The notes beneath the pieces are model-generated. The model saw only the letters and a program-made list of their open reading frames with translations. It ran no database searches and had not been told where the DNA came from. A DNA stretch of 12,452 nucleotides from an uncultured Actinomycetes bacterium (lineage in GTDB: Bacteria > Actinomycetota > Actinomycetes > Nanopelagicales > Nanopelagicaceae), in NCBI GenBank assembly GCA_903928395.1, contig CAIYQS010000015.1:1-12452 (forward strand). The letters run 5' to 3'. A program made the position numbers and the translations under genes. Positions 5,869 to 12,452 of this stretch are shown here, in pieces; position 1 is the stretch's first letter, and each line of letters opens with the position of its first letter.

Positions 5869-7083
5869 ATGATTCCTAGGTCCCCTCAGATGACAGATGG
5901 CCGCGAAATCCTTTTGGGCGTTACTGGTGGAATCTCCGCTTATAAATCTTGTGACTTGTTGCGCCGACTGCAAGATCTAGGATTTCTAATCACAGTTGTT
6001 CCAACCCGTTCCAGTTTGAATTTCGTTGGAACTTCTACCTGGGAAGCGCTCTCGGGGCGAGAAGTGCCGTTGGAGCTATGGAACAACGTTCATCAGGTTC
6101 CGCACATCTCTCTTGCAAAACGCGCTGCGGCTATCGTCATCGCCCCAGCCACCGCGGATTTCATAGCAAAACTTTCCGCTGGCCTTGCGGATGACCTGCT
6201 CTCCAACGTCGCTTTGGCAGCAGCTTGTCCCATCATTCTGGTCCCAACCATGCACACTGAAATGTGGTTGAACGCCGCTACCATAGCCAATATAGCCACA
6301 CTCCGTTCGCGTGGTTTTGTGGTGGTCGACCCAGAATCCGGTCGCCTCACAGGAAGTGATGTGGGAGTTGGTCGGTACCCCGAAACCAGCAAGATCCTCG
6401 AGACTCTTGATCTGACTCTCAAAAGCAAACGTGACCTCGTTGGAAAAAAAGTCCTTATAAGCGCTGGTGGAACCCGCGAAGCGATTGACCCCGTTCGCTA
6501 TATCGGCAATCGCTCCTCTGGTAAACAAGGCTATGCAGTGGCCTATGCCGCCGCGTTGCGCGGTGCTCAAGTAACTCTGGTGGCAGCAAATGTTGACCTG
6601 CCAGATATCGAAGGAGTGGCGACGATTCACGTGGAAACGGCCCTAGAGATGGGTGTTGCACTCGAAAACCACTTCTCGGATGCGGACATACTTGTTATGG
6701 CTGCAGCGATAGCGGATGCGAGACCTGCTAGCCCCAGTTCACTGAAGATTGATAAGGAGCACCTCAGCTCCATCCAATTAGTACGCAATCCCGATATCAC
6801 TGCGACTCTTACTGCTAAAAAAGCCCACCAGATAGTAATCGGATTTGCGGCTCAGACCAATGAGGATCCCGAGGCTGGGCTAGCAAAGGCCCTCACTAAA
6901 TTGCAAGACAAACAACTCGATTTCATTTATTTTAACGATGTCTCAGCGGGCGCTATTTTCGGTTCAAATGATACGCAAGGCATCATCTTGAACGCAGCAG
7001 GGGATAGAACACCTTTCCACAAGGCAAGTAAAATGACACTTTCAAACAGACTTCTTGATTTCGCCGCGGATAAGTTAGGTTAA
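5869..7083 (+). CDS. coaBC: Bifunctional phosphopantothenoylcysteine decarboxylase / phosphopantothenate-cysteine ligase
   Basis: Makes 4'-phosphopantetheine for coenzyme A: the CoaB half ligates cysteine to phosphopantothenate (CTP-dependent), and the FMN-dependent CoaC half decarboxylates the product. Of 404 residues, about 10-185 are CoaC, with GVTGGISAYKSCDLLRRL (17-34), the active-site His79 in HISLAK, APATADFIAKLSAGLADDLL (92-111) and PTMHTEMW (126-133). About 190-404 are CoaB, with LISAGGTREAIDPVRYIGNR (196-215), SSGKQGYA (216-223), AAAIADARP (278-286), Lys293 and FNDVSAG (355-361). The E. coli PxMNxxMW asparagine is His here, and the ACGDIGPGR-like loop reads TGSDVGVGR. I recall both as usual in actinobacteria. 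The start is ATG 5869 or 5890; neither has a strong Shine-Dalgarno, and family similarity begins after 5890. A run of seven A (6444-6450) sits at the domain junction. Confidence 0.94.
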   Translation: MIPRSPQMTDGREILLGVTGGISAYKSCDLLRRLQDLGFLITVVPTRSSLNFVGTSTWEALSGREVPLELWNNVHQVPHISLAKRAAAIVIAPATADFIAKLSAGLADDLLSNVALAAACPIILVPTMHTEMWLNAATIANIATLRSRGFVVVDPESGRLTGSDVGVGRYPETSKILETLDLTLKSKRDLVGKKVLISAGGTREAIDPVRYIGNRSSGKQGYAVAYAAALRGAQVTLVAANVDLPDIEGVATIHVETALEMGVALENHFSDADILVMAAAIADARPASPSSLKIDKEHLSSIQLVRNPDITATLTAKKAHQIVIGFAAQTNEDPEAGLAKALTKLQDKQLDFIYFNDVSAGAIFGSNDTQGIILNAAGDRTPFHKASKMTLSNRLLDFAADKLG

Positions 7084-7087
7084 CCCA

Positions 7088-8281
7088 ATGACTAAGCGCC
7101 TATTTACTTCAGAGTCTGTCACCGAAGGACATCCGGACAAGATTGCAGATCAGATTTCCGACGCGATCTTAGACTCCCTCTTAAGTCAAGATATTAAAAG
7201 TAGAGTCGCGGTAGAAACACTTATCACTACAGGTCAAGTGCACATCGCTGGTGAAGTAACAACCAGTGGGTATGCAGACGTTATGAAAATTGTTCGTGAC
7301 ACCGTTTTGGATATTGGTTATGACTCTTCCGAAAAAGGTTTTGATGGAAATTCTTGTGGAGTTTCTATCTCCATTGGGCAACAGTCCAGTGATATCGCGC
7401 AAGGAGTTAACTCTGCCTTTGAGCAACGAGTCTCAGCCTCGGTAGATCCACTTGATCTCCAAGGTGCCGGCGACCAAGGTCTAATGTTTGGCTATGCGTG
7501 TACTGATACCGCTGAGCTAATGCCATTGCCGATATCTTTGGCCCACCAACTCTCGATGCAACTTTCAAAGGTTCGCAAATCGGGGGAGTTGTCTTATTTG
7601 CGTCCTGACGGGAAGACTCAAGTAACGATTGAGTATGACGGTGACAGGGCGGTTGCTCTTAATACTATTGTCATCTCATCACAACATTCAGCGGATGTCG
7701 ATTTAGAGAAAACGCTTGCGCCAGATGTGCAACGACTGGTCATCGATCCGGTTATTGCGCAATTGTCGATCGATCATTCGAAAGTTCGTGTATTAATTAA
7801 TCCGACCGGCCGATTTGTTACTGGTGGGCCAATGGGCGATGCCGGTTTGACCGGTAGGAAGATCATCGTAGACACATACGGGGGAATGGCTCGTCACGGA
7901 GGTGGAGCATTCTCCGGAAAAGATCCTTCAAAAGTAGACCGTTCTGCCGCGTATGCGATGCGATGGGTGGCGAAAAATGTAGTTGCCGCAGGATTAGCTA
8001 CTCGGTGTGAAGTTCAAGTGGCATATGCGATTGGCAAAGCACAACCTGTTGGATTATTCGTTGAATGTTTCGGAACGAATAAAGTGCCTGTTCTACAGAT
8101 CGAGGCGGCTATAGAAGCGGTCTTTGATTTACGTCCGGCCGCGCTTATTCGGGACATGAACCTCTTGCGTCCGATTTATCAACAAACAGCAAGTTACGGT
8201 CATTTCGGCCGAGAACTTCCAGATTTTACTTGGGAGAAGAGTGATCGAAGTGCCGCTTTGCAAAAGGCCGTTCAGGGATAA
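7088..8281 (+). CDS. metK: S-adenosylmethionine synthetase
   Basis: Forms S-adenosylmethionine from ATP and methionine, cleaving the triphosphate; a cytosolic tetramer in the family. The 397-residue length is normal. Visible motifs are FTSESVTEGHPDKIADQISD (6-25) with the catalytic His15 and metal-binding Asp17, TTGQVHIAGE (47-56), SISIGQQSSDIAQGV (93-107), the signature GAGDQGLMFGYA (126-137), LINPTGRFVTGGPMGDAGLT (236-255) and GGGAFSGKDPSKVDRSAAY (271-289). It starts four bases after the coaBC stop, with AGGT (7077-7080) seven bases before ATG. There is no room for a SAM riboswitch, so expression probably follows that of coaBC. The same order (coaBC then metK) is seen in Mycobacterium. Nothing looks broken. 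Confidence 0.97.
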   Translation: MTKRLFTSESVTEGHPDKIADQISDAILDSLLSQDIKSRVAVETLITTGQVHIAGEVTTSGYADVMKIVRDTVLDIGYDSSEKGFDGNSCGVSISIGQQSSDIAQGVNSAFEQRVSASVDPLDLQGAGDQGLMFGYACTDTAELMPLPISLAHQLSMQLSKVRKSGELSYLRPDGKTQVTIEYDGDRAVALNTIVISSQHSADVDLEKTLAPDVQRLVIDPVIAQLSIDHSKVRVLINPTGRFVTGGPMGDAGLTGRKIIVDTYGGMARHGGGAFSGKDPSKVDRSAAYAMRWVAKNVVAAGLATRCEVQVAYAIGKAQPVGLFVECFGTNKVPVLQIEAAIEAVFDLRPAALIRDMNLLRPIYQQTASYGHFGRELPDFTWEKSDRSAALQKAVQG

Positions 8282-8287
8282 ATCACT

Positions 8288-10177
8288 GTGGCTGAAGTAA
8301 AGCCACTGAAATTACGTCGCGAGTTTGCTCGAGCACGAAGATCTCGAGCACTCGTAGATCCCTATGCTCGGGTATTAGTTGATCATCAGATTATTCATCT
8401 GGAACACTATTTTGATTACCTGGTTCCGGAAGAATTAAGTGAATCCGCTGTAATTGGTGCGCTAGTTGAAGTCGAGATCGGCCACATATTAAAGCAAGGA
8501 ATTGTTCTCAACCGGTCTAGCGAAAGAGCTAACCAAGGAGAACTCAAGGAGATTCTCAAAGTACTCTCAACCGCGCCGTATCTTCTTTCCGAGCAAATCA
8601 CTCTCTTCGAAGCCGCCGCACATCAGTATGGCGCGAGCCCATGGGATTTCATCCGCAGTTGCGTACCTCCTTTTTCAAAAGTCGGGGAACGAAGATTCCT
8701 AGAAATTCAAGAAGTCGCCCCGAGAGATTTGCCCAAGGATGCTAAGCAAGAATTACCCACCTCCCTTCACGAGAGATTAGTTTCGCCAACACAGCTGATT
8801 TGTGCGATCGAGACCCCCATCTCGCATCCTTACTGGAAATTGATCGCAGCTATCGCAATTGAACGATTAATGGTTGGTAATGTTTTGGTAGTCACGCCAA
8901 ACGAAAGAGAGCTAAACCTTCTAAATTTAGAATTACTTTCCCGAGGAATTACTCCACTCGTGATTAGCTCAAGTTCTGGGAAGAGCGAGAGGTATTTTCA
9001 ATATCTCCAAACTAGGTCCACTGAGCCAAAGATAATTTTAGGTACAAGGAGTTCAACGCTACTTCCACTCTCTGGAAATTCTACAATCATCATCCAAGAT
9101 GACTTGGATGAATCACATTACGAACGAAGGTCTCCCACCTGGAATACCCGGGATTTGGTTCGACTCCGCGAAGCAAGCAATTCCGTGATATTCATAAGTG
9201 CGACAATTAGTTTAGAAATTGCAAACCGCATCACACAAGGGGAGTTAACGCTTTTTAGGTTTCCAGAGCAAGAGCGTATAAGAATTAGGTCAGCTAACCT
9301 CGAGAAGCCACAAGATTATTATTCTACAATCCGCGAAGGATTAAGGCGTGGCTCCGTGCTCGTGAGTGTCGGTGCCACCGGTTATGTCACTTCATTTTCA
9401 TGTCAAAAGTGCAGAAATGTTGCGCTCTGTGAATGCGGAGGGAAGTTATATTTTCCAACGCGAGCCATCAATCCAGTGTGCGCAACCTGTACTTCCGTGG
9501 TTATTGGATGGAAATGTCCATGGTGCCAGGAAAATAGACCAAGAATTTTACATAGTGGTGTTCTAAGAAAGGTTGAGGAGTTTGGCAAAGCCTTTCCTCA
9601 GCAGAGCATCATAAGTTCTTCAGCAGAGAATCCGGTTTCCATACTCCCTGATGGGAGACATCTCGTGATAAGTACTTCTGGAGTTGAGCCACGTGGAATT
9701 TATGCAGCGGAGGTCTTCCTGGATTTAGAGGGTCGATTGTTGCGAACTACGCTTCGAGCCGCAGAAGAATTGAGGTTTCACATTCTTCGCAATTTGTCGA
9801 TGATCGAAGCCGGCGGTGAAACATATCTCGAGTTACTTCCATCAGATGCTTTTTTACAATCGTTGTTGCGAAGAAATACTTTGGATTCGGCGCAACGAGA
9901 GATAGCAGAACGCGATGCAGTCCTCCTTCCTCCAAATTTCTTAGTAGCCCTCGTCACGGGAACTTCAGTAGGGGATTCAAGGAGGATTTTTGAAACACTA
10001 CCGGATTTGGAAGTAGTAGGACCTTTTCTTCGAAGTGGAAAGAAAACAGTTCTTCTTAAAGCGCCTATAGGACGCACACGAGAGATCGTAGAACTGCTCG
10101 TTCAGGTCAACAGAGTGCAAAGTATGCGGAAAGAACCACTTTTGAGCTACAGATTAAACCCTTATTCTTTGAATTGA
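8288..10177 (+). CDS. priA: Primosomal protein PriA, degenerate helicase (actinobacterial type)
   Basis: PriA recognises stalled forks and reloads the replisome. This 629-residue protein keeps the overall PriA layout: an N-terminal fork-binding domain (about 25-135; ARVLVDHQIIHLEHYFDYLV), a helicase-like core (about 165-360), zinc cysteines (372-413) and the C-terminal core (450-610). The Walker A loop GxxGSGKT is absent; its place reads AIETPISHPYWKLIAAIA (173-190). The DEEH box has become DDLDESH (271-277). The remnants LGTRSSTLLPL (251-261) and SATISLE (304-310) mark the old motifs. Loss of ATPase motifs is typical of actinobacterial PriA, so a structural role without helicase activity is likely. 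Eight cysteines stand at 372, 375, 381, 383, 398, 401, 410 and 413; the second pair is CxC instead of CxxC. The GTG start has AGGGA nine bases upstream and lies six bases after metK. Confidence 0.9.
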   Translation: MAEVKPLKLRREFARARRSRALVDPYARVLVDHQIIHLEHYFDYLVPEELSESAVIGALVEVEIGHILKQGIVLNRSSERANQGELKEILKVLSTAPYLLSEQITLFEAAAHQYGASPWDFIRSCVPPFSKVGERRFLEIQEVAPRDLPKDAKQELPTSLHERLVSPTQLICAIETPISHPYWKLIAAIAIERLMVGNVLVVTPNERELNLLNLELLSRGITPLVISSSSGKSERYFQYLQTRSTEPKIILGTRSSTLLPLSGNSTIIIQDDLDESHYERRSPTWNTRDLVRLREASNSVIFISATISLEIANRITQGELTLFRFPEQERIRIRSANLEKPQDYYSTIREGLRRGSVLVSVGATGYVTSFSCQKCRNVALCECGGKLYFPTRAINPVCATCTSVVIGWKCPWCQENRPRILHSGVLRKVEEFGKAFPQQSIISSSAENPVSILPDGRHLVISTSGVEPRGIYAAEVFLDLEGRLLRTTLRAAEELRFHILRNLSMIEAGGETYLELLPSDAFLQSLLRRNTLDSAQREIAERDAVLLPPNFLVALVTGTSVGDSRRIFETLPDLEVVGPFLRSGKKTVLLKAPIGRTREIVELLVQVNRVQSMRKEPLLSYRLNPYSLN

Positions 10178-10201
10178 GGAGGTGCCTAGTAGACTGATCG
10201 C
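10169..10201 (+). promoter_or_regulatory. Possible leaderless promoter for def, with a misplaced Shine-Dalgarno
   Basis: A TAGACT hexamer (10190-10195) fits the actinobacterial -10 pattern TANNNT and ends six bases before the def ATG. Transcription would begin at or beside the A of ATG, the signature of a leaderless transcript. A weak -35 candidate, TTGAAT (10169-10174), is 15 bases upstream, shorter than ideal. The strong Shine-Dalgarno GAGGAGGTG (10176-10184) overlaps the priA stop but is 17 bases from the ATG. An in-frame TAG at 10190-10192 rules out an earlier def start. This is a pattern match only. Confidence 0.4.
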
Positions 10202-10762
10202 ATGTCTATTCAGCCGATCCGCCTTTTTGGGGATCCAGTACTGACGACTCCAGCTAGCCCGGTAGCGACCTTCGATCGCGAGTTGCGGCGGCTCGTCAAG
10301 GATCTTTTTGACACCATGAATGATGCTCCTGGAGCCGGATTAGCTGCACCCCAGATTGGTGTGCCCTTGCGAGTCTTCGTCTGGGACGTTGACGATGTAC
10401 CTGGCCACCTTATTAATCCAACACTTTCGCTGAGCGAAGAAATGCAGGACGGTGAGGAGGGTTGCCTTTCCTTCCCAGACCTGCGATATGACACTCCTCG
10501 AGCCATGCGGGTAGTAGCACGTGGACTGGATATGCACGGCGAACCAATTACCATTGAAGGTTCAGAGTATCTTTCGCGAGCAATTCAGCACGAAACCGAT
10601 CATTTGGACGGAATACTTTTTATCGATCGAATGCCTGCCGAAACCAGGAAAGAAGCAATGAAGGAGATCCGCGAAAGCGAGTGGTTTGGATCCGCTATTG
10701 CGCATGGTCGAGAACCCGTGATCAAGGTTTCACCCCACAGCACTCGTGGCCTAGGAATATAG
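10202..10762 (+). CDS. def: Peptide deformylase
   Basis: Removes the formyl group from the N-terminal methionine of new proteins at the ribosome. The 186-residue protein has all three family motifs: GAGLAAPQIG (44-53), EEGCLSFP (85-92) and the metal site QHETDHLDG (129-137). The metal ligands are Cys88, His130 and His134, and the catalytic Glu is 131. The short C-terminal tail after 145 is typical of actinobacterial forms. It sits between priA and fmt, whose product adds the formyl group that Def removes. ATG 10202 is the first start after an in-frame TAG at 10190-10192. Its unusual start context, with a strong Shine-Dalgarno too far away and a -10-like box at leaderless distance, is listed separately. 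Confidence 0.97.
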   Translation: MSIQPIRLFGDPVLTTPASPVATFDRELRRLVKDLFDTMNDAPGAGLAAPQIGVPLRVFVWDVDDVPGHLINPTLSLSEEMQDGEEGCLSFPDLRYDTPRAMRVVARGLDMHGEPITIEGSEYLSRAIQHETDHLDGILFIDRMPAETRKEAMKEIRESEWFGSAIAHGREPVIKVSPHSTRGLGI

Positions 10763-10768
10763 GTTAAT

Positions 10769-11689
10769 TTGCAAATTTCCGTAGCATCTTCGTCACACCT
10801 CGCGATTCCCATCATTGAGGCGGTTCTCGCTTCAGAACATACCTTGGCCTCGATTATTACCTCTCCAGATCAAAAAGCTGGCAGGGGACAAAGAGAAAAA
10901 CCCACGGAGCTCGCCCTGTGGGGCGAGGAGCGGGGATTCTTAGTTGCGAAGCCGTCGGATACTCCGACTTTGAACCAGCATTTGCTTGTCGCACAGCCCC
11001 AGTTGATCATCACCATTTCTTATGGGCGAATGATTCCCGTTGAGGTTTTACATGGTCCAAGATTTGGTTGGCTAAATGTTCATTTTTCACTTTTACCTCG
11101 CTGGAGAGGAGCAGCCCCAGTTCAATGGGCTATTTTGGATGGCGATGCCAATACCGGAATAACGATTTTTAAACTCGATAAGGGAATGGACACGGGTCCC
11201 ATCTTTTACCAAGAAGAGGTAGAAATAGGACATTCAGATACATCCAACGATCTTTTGGAACGAATGAGCCATCTGGCCGGCAACCGAATCATGGATGTAG
11301 TTGCCACTATTCGCAAAGGCGTGAAGGCGACGGCTCAACCCAATTCCGGAATCACATTGGCGCCTAAGATCTCAAAGGAGATGGCAAAGATTGAGTGGAA
11401 TTTGGGTGCTGATTCAATTTTAAGAAAATTTCGGGCGCTAGAAGAGCGTCCTGGTACCTGGTCCAATTTTAGAGGCGAAAGGATAGGAATTCACCAAGTT
11501 ACCGAGTCGTTATTGCCCAATTCGCTCAAAGAGGTTGGCGAAGTGGCACTCGTTGATGGATCACTTTTGATCCGTTGCGATGACAGCACCTTGAAAATTA
11601 CAGAAGTAACTCCGGCGGGTAAGAAGCGCATGAGTGGCGCAGATTTCGCTCGAGGAGCCCGACTTCTCGTTGGAGAGCGTTTCGAATAG
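10769..11689 (+). CDS. fmt: Methionyl-tRNA formyltransferase
   Basis: Transfers formyl from 10-formyl-THF to initiator Met-tRNA, the step later undone by Def. The 306-residue length is close to the usual 310-315. The catalytic domain shows SPDQKAGRG (32-40), ISYGRMIP (83-90), and the signature NVHFSLLPRWRGAAPVQWAI (103-122) with catalytic Asn103 and His105, then KGMDTG with Asp141. The C-terminal tRNA-binding domain begins near 205 (APKISKEMAKIEW) and ends with TPAGKKRMSG. The N-terminal FAGTP turn common in Fmt is replaced by VASSS (5-9). The start is a TTG at 10769, six bases after the def stop. It is the only start available before an in-frame TAG at 10760, and the AGG at 10761-10763 is about five bases upstream. 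The stop overlaps the rsmB GTG by one base. Confidence 0.95.
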   Translation: MQISVASSSHLAIPIIEAVLASEHTLASIITSPDQKAGRGQREKPTELALWGEERGFLVAKPSDTPTLNQHLLVAQPQLIITISYGRMIPVEVLHGPRFGWLNVHFSLLPRWRGAAPVQWAILDGDANTGITIFKLDKGMDTGPIFYQEEVEIGHSDTSNDLLERMSHLAGNRIMDVVATIRKGVKATAQPNSGITLAPKISKEMAKIEWNLGADSILRKFRALEERPGTWSNFRGERIGIHQVTESLLPNSLKEVGEVALVDGSLLIRCDDSTLKITEVTPAGKKRMSGADFARGARLLVGERFE

Positions 11690-12452
11690 TGGCAAATGTC
11701 GGCAGAAAGCCAAAGCCAGAGGCGACCCGACTCCTCGTCTTTAATTTGCTTACTCAGGTCAATCGTCAAGGTGCGTACGCCAATCTCCGTTTACCAGAAC
11801 TACTTTCATCATCTAATTTAGAAGAACGCGATCGCGCATTCGCTACTGAACTTGGGTACGGTACTTTACGCATGCAGGGGCTACATGATGAACTCATCAG
11901 ACGACATATCGACCGTCCATTTGATGAATTGGACCCGGGAATTGTGGATCTTTTGCGAATGGGAATTCATCAAGTCACGCAGATGCGGGTTCCTGACCAT
12001 GCCGCAGTTGGCGAAACCGTGGAAGTTGCCCGTGCGACTATCGGTGAATCCAGAGCAAGTTATGTTAATGCGTTGCTTCGAAAGACCACTGCTGATACCG
12101 ATTTCTTCAACGATATTTCCGCGATAGTTGACCAGAAGAAAAGATTATCAATTATGTATTCTCATCCGGAATGGGAAGTCGCGGCATTCTTCGATCAACT
12201 TCAAGATTGGGATGACGTTGAAAAATTGCTTCACACTAATAACGTTCCCGTAAAACCCCACCTCATCGCATGGCCAGGGCGAAGCACCGTCGAGGAACTT
12301 GTCGCAGAGGGAGGCTTTCCACTTGATTGGACAAGTTATGGAGTCCTATCTGCAAAGATGCCAGGCGCATACCAGGCCATTAAGGAGCGTCGAGCTGGTG
12401 TTCAAGATCGCGGATCTCAGTTGGTGTCGCAAATATTTTTAAACACTGCGAC
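11689..12452 (+). CDS. rsmB: 16S rRNA (cytosine-967-C5) methyltransferase RsmB, 5' part
   Basis: RsmB/Sun methylates C967 of 16S rRNA in E. coli. The first 254 codons are present and the gene runs past the window end. Residues about 8-140 form the NusB-like RNA-binding domain (EATRLLVFNLL, ERDRAFATELGYGTLR, ILDLLR-like IVDLLRMGIHQ, VNALLRK). Linker motifs follow: SHPEW (158-162) and VQDRGSQLV (238-246; usually VQDEGSQLV). The sequence ends just before the SAM-binding motif, so the methyltransferase core and its catalytic cysteines cannot be judged. The GTG start shares one base with the fmt TAG (TAGTG), implying coupled translation. The fmt-rsmB pair is conserved across bacteria, including Mycobacterium (fmt-fmu). 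The identity is firm from domain order and context. Confidence 0.92.
   Translation, partial: MANVGRKPKPEATRLLVFNLLTQVNRQGAYANLRLPELLSSSNLEERDRAFATELGYGTLRMQGLHDELIRRHIDRPFDELDPGIVDLLRMGIHQVTQMRVPDHAAVGETVEVARATIGESRASYVNALLRKTTADTDFFNDISAIVDQKKRLSIMYSHPEWEVAAFFDQLQDWDDVEKLLHTNNVPVKPHLIAWPGRSTVEELVAEGGFPLDWTSYGVLSAKMPGAYQAIKERRAGVQDRGSQLVSQIFLNTA

Noticed and set aside
5852..5890. Promoter before coaBC (TTGACC, then TAGGTC seven bases before ATG 5890)
   Set aside because: The -35 is good, but the -10 lacks the final T and the spacing is 19 bases; too weak to call.
6244..6375. Loss of CoaC active-site residues (Asn in PxMNxxMW, Cys in the ACGDIGPGR loop)
   Set aside because: The His and TGxDxGxGR variants are, as far as I recall, the normal actinobacterial form, so this is not evidence of inactivation.
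6076..6630. Long minus-strand open frame (184 codons) inside coaBC
   Set aside because: It lies wholly within a clear coaBC gene, shows no recognisable motif, and no minus-strand gene occurs elsewhere in the window.
7084..7087. SAM riboswitch upstream of metK
   Set aside because: Only four bases separate coaBC and metK, and no riboswitch-like leader is visible in the coaBC end.
1..12452. Rho-independent terminators, CRISPR arrays, insertion sequences, tRNA genes or a defence system
   Set aside because: All gaps between genes are 49 bases or less and hold no hairpin with a T-tract. No repeats, transposase motifs or tRNA folds were seen, and every gene has a clear housekeeping identity.

Overview
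The window is a dense block of housekeeping genes, all on the + strand, from a free-living actinobacterium with moderate-to-low GC by eye. The gene order matches the conserved actinobacterial neighbourhood known from Mycobacterium (carB, pyrF, mihF, gmk, rpoZ, coaBC/dfp, metK, priA, fmt, rsmB/fmu). Three protein features also point to Actinobacteria: an mIHF-type domain next to guanylate kinase, a PriA without a Walker A motif, and actinobacterial-type RpoZ and CoaBC. The modest GC, tiny spacers and stop/start overlaps suggest a streamlined lineage such as freshwater Nanopelagicales (acI) or a relative. That placement is an inference.

Layout. Bases 1-4629 hold the end of a pyrimidine operon: carB (3' part), pyrK, pyrD (class 1B) and pyrF (short, E. 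coli-like type). Each joint is a stop/start overlap. The operon runs by a TTGA overlap straight into 4626-5501, one reading frame that fuses an mIHF DNA-binding domain to guanylate kinase. rpoZ (5551-5841), coaBC (5869-7083), metK (7088-8281), a helicase-degenerate priA (8288-10177), def (10202-10762), fmt (10769-11689) and the first 254 codons of rsmB (11689 to the window end) follow. The largest gap is 49 bases. There are no RNA genes, mobile elements or CRISPR arrays.

Functionally the block links UMP synthesis (CarB, PyrK/PyrD, PyrF), GMP phosphorylation (Gmk), transcription (omega), CoA and S-adenosylmethionine synthesis, replication restart, initiator-Met formylation and deformylation (Fmt/Def), and 16S rRNA methylation (RsmB).

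I did not find a new multi-gene system. The observations most worth checking are: (1) carB is interrupted near base 50 by what looks like a deletion of about 150 bases, not a multiple of three, at a short microhomology (real or an assembly error); (2) the mIHF-Gmk fusion keeps a well-placed internal ribosome binding site and GTG, which could also make free Gmk; (3) def appears to have a leaderless-type promoter inside the operon, beside a near-perfect Shine-Dalgarno at the wrong distance.
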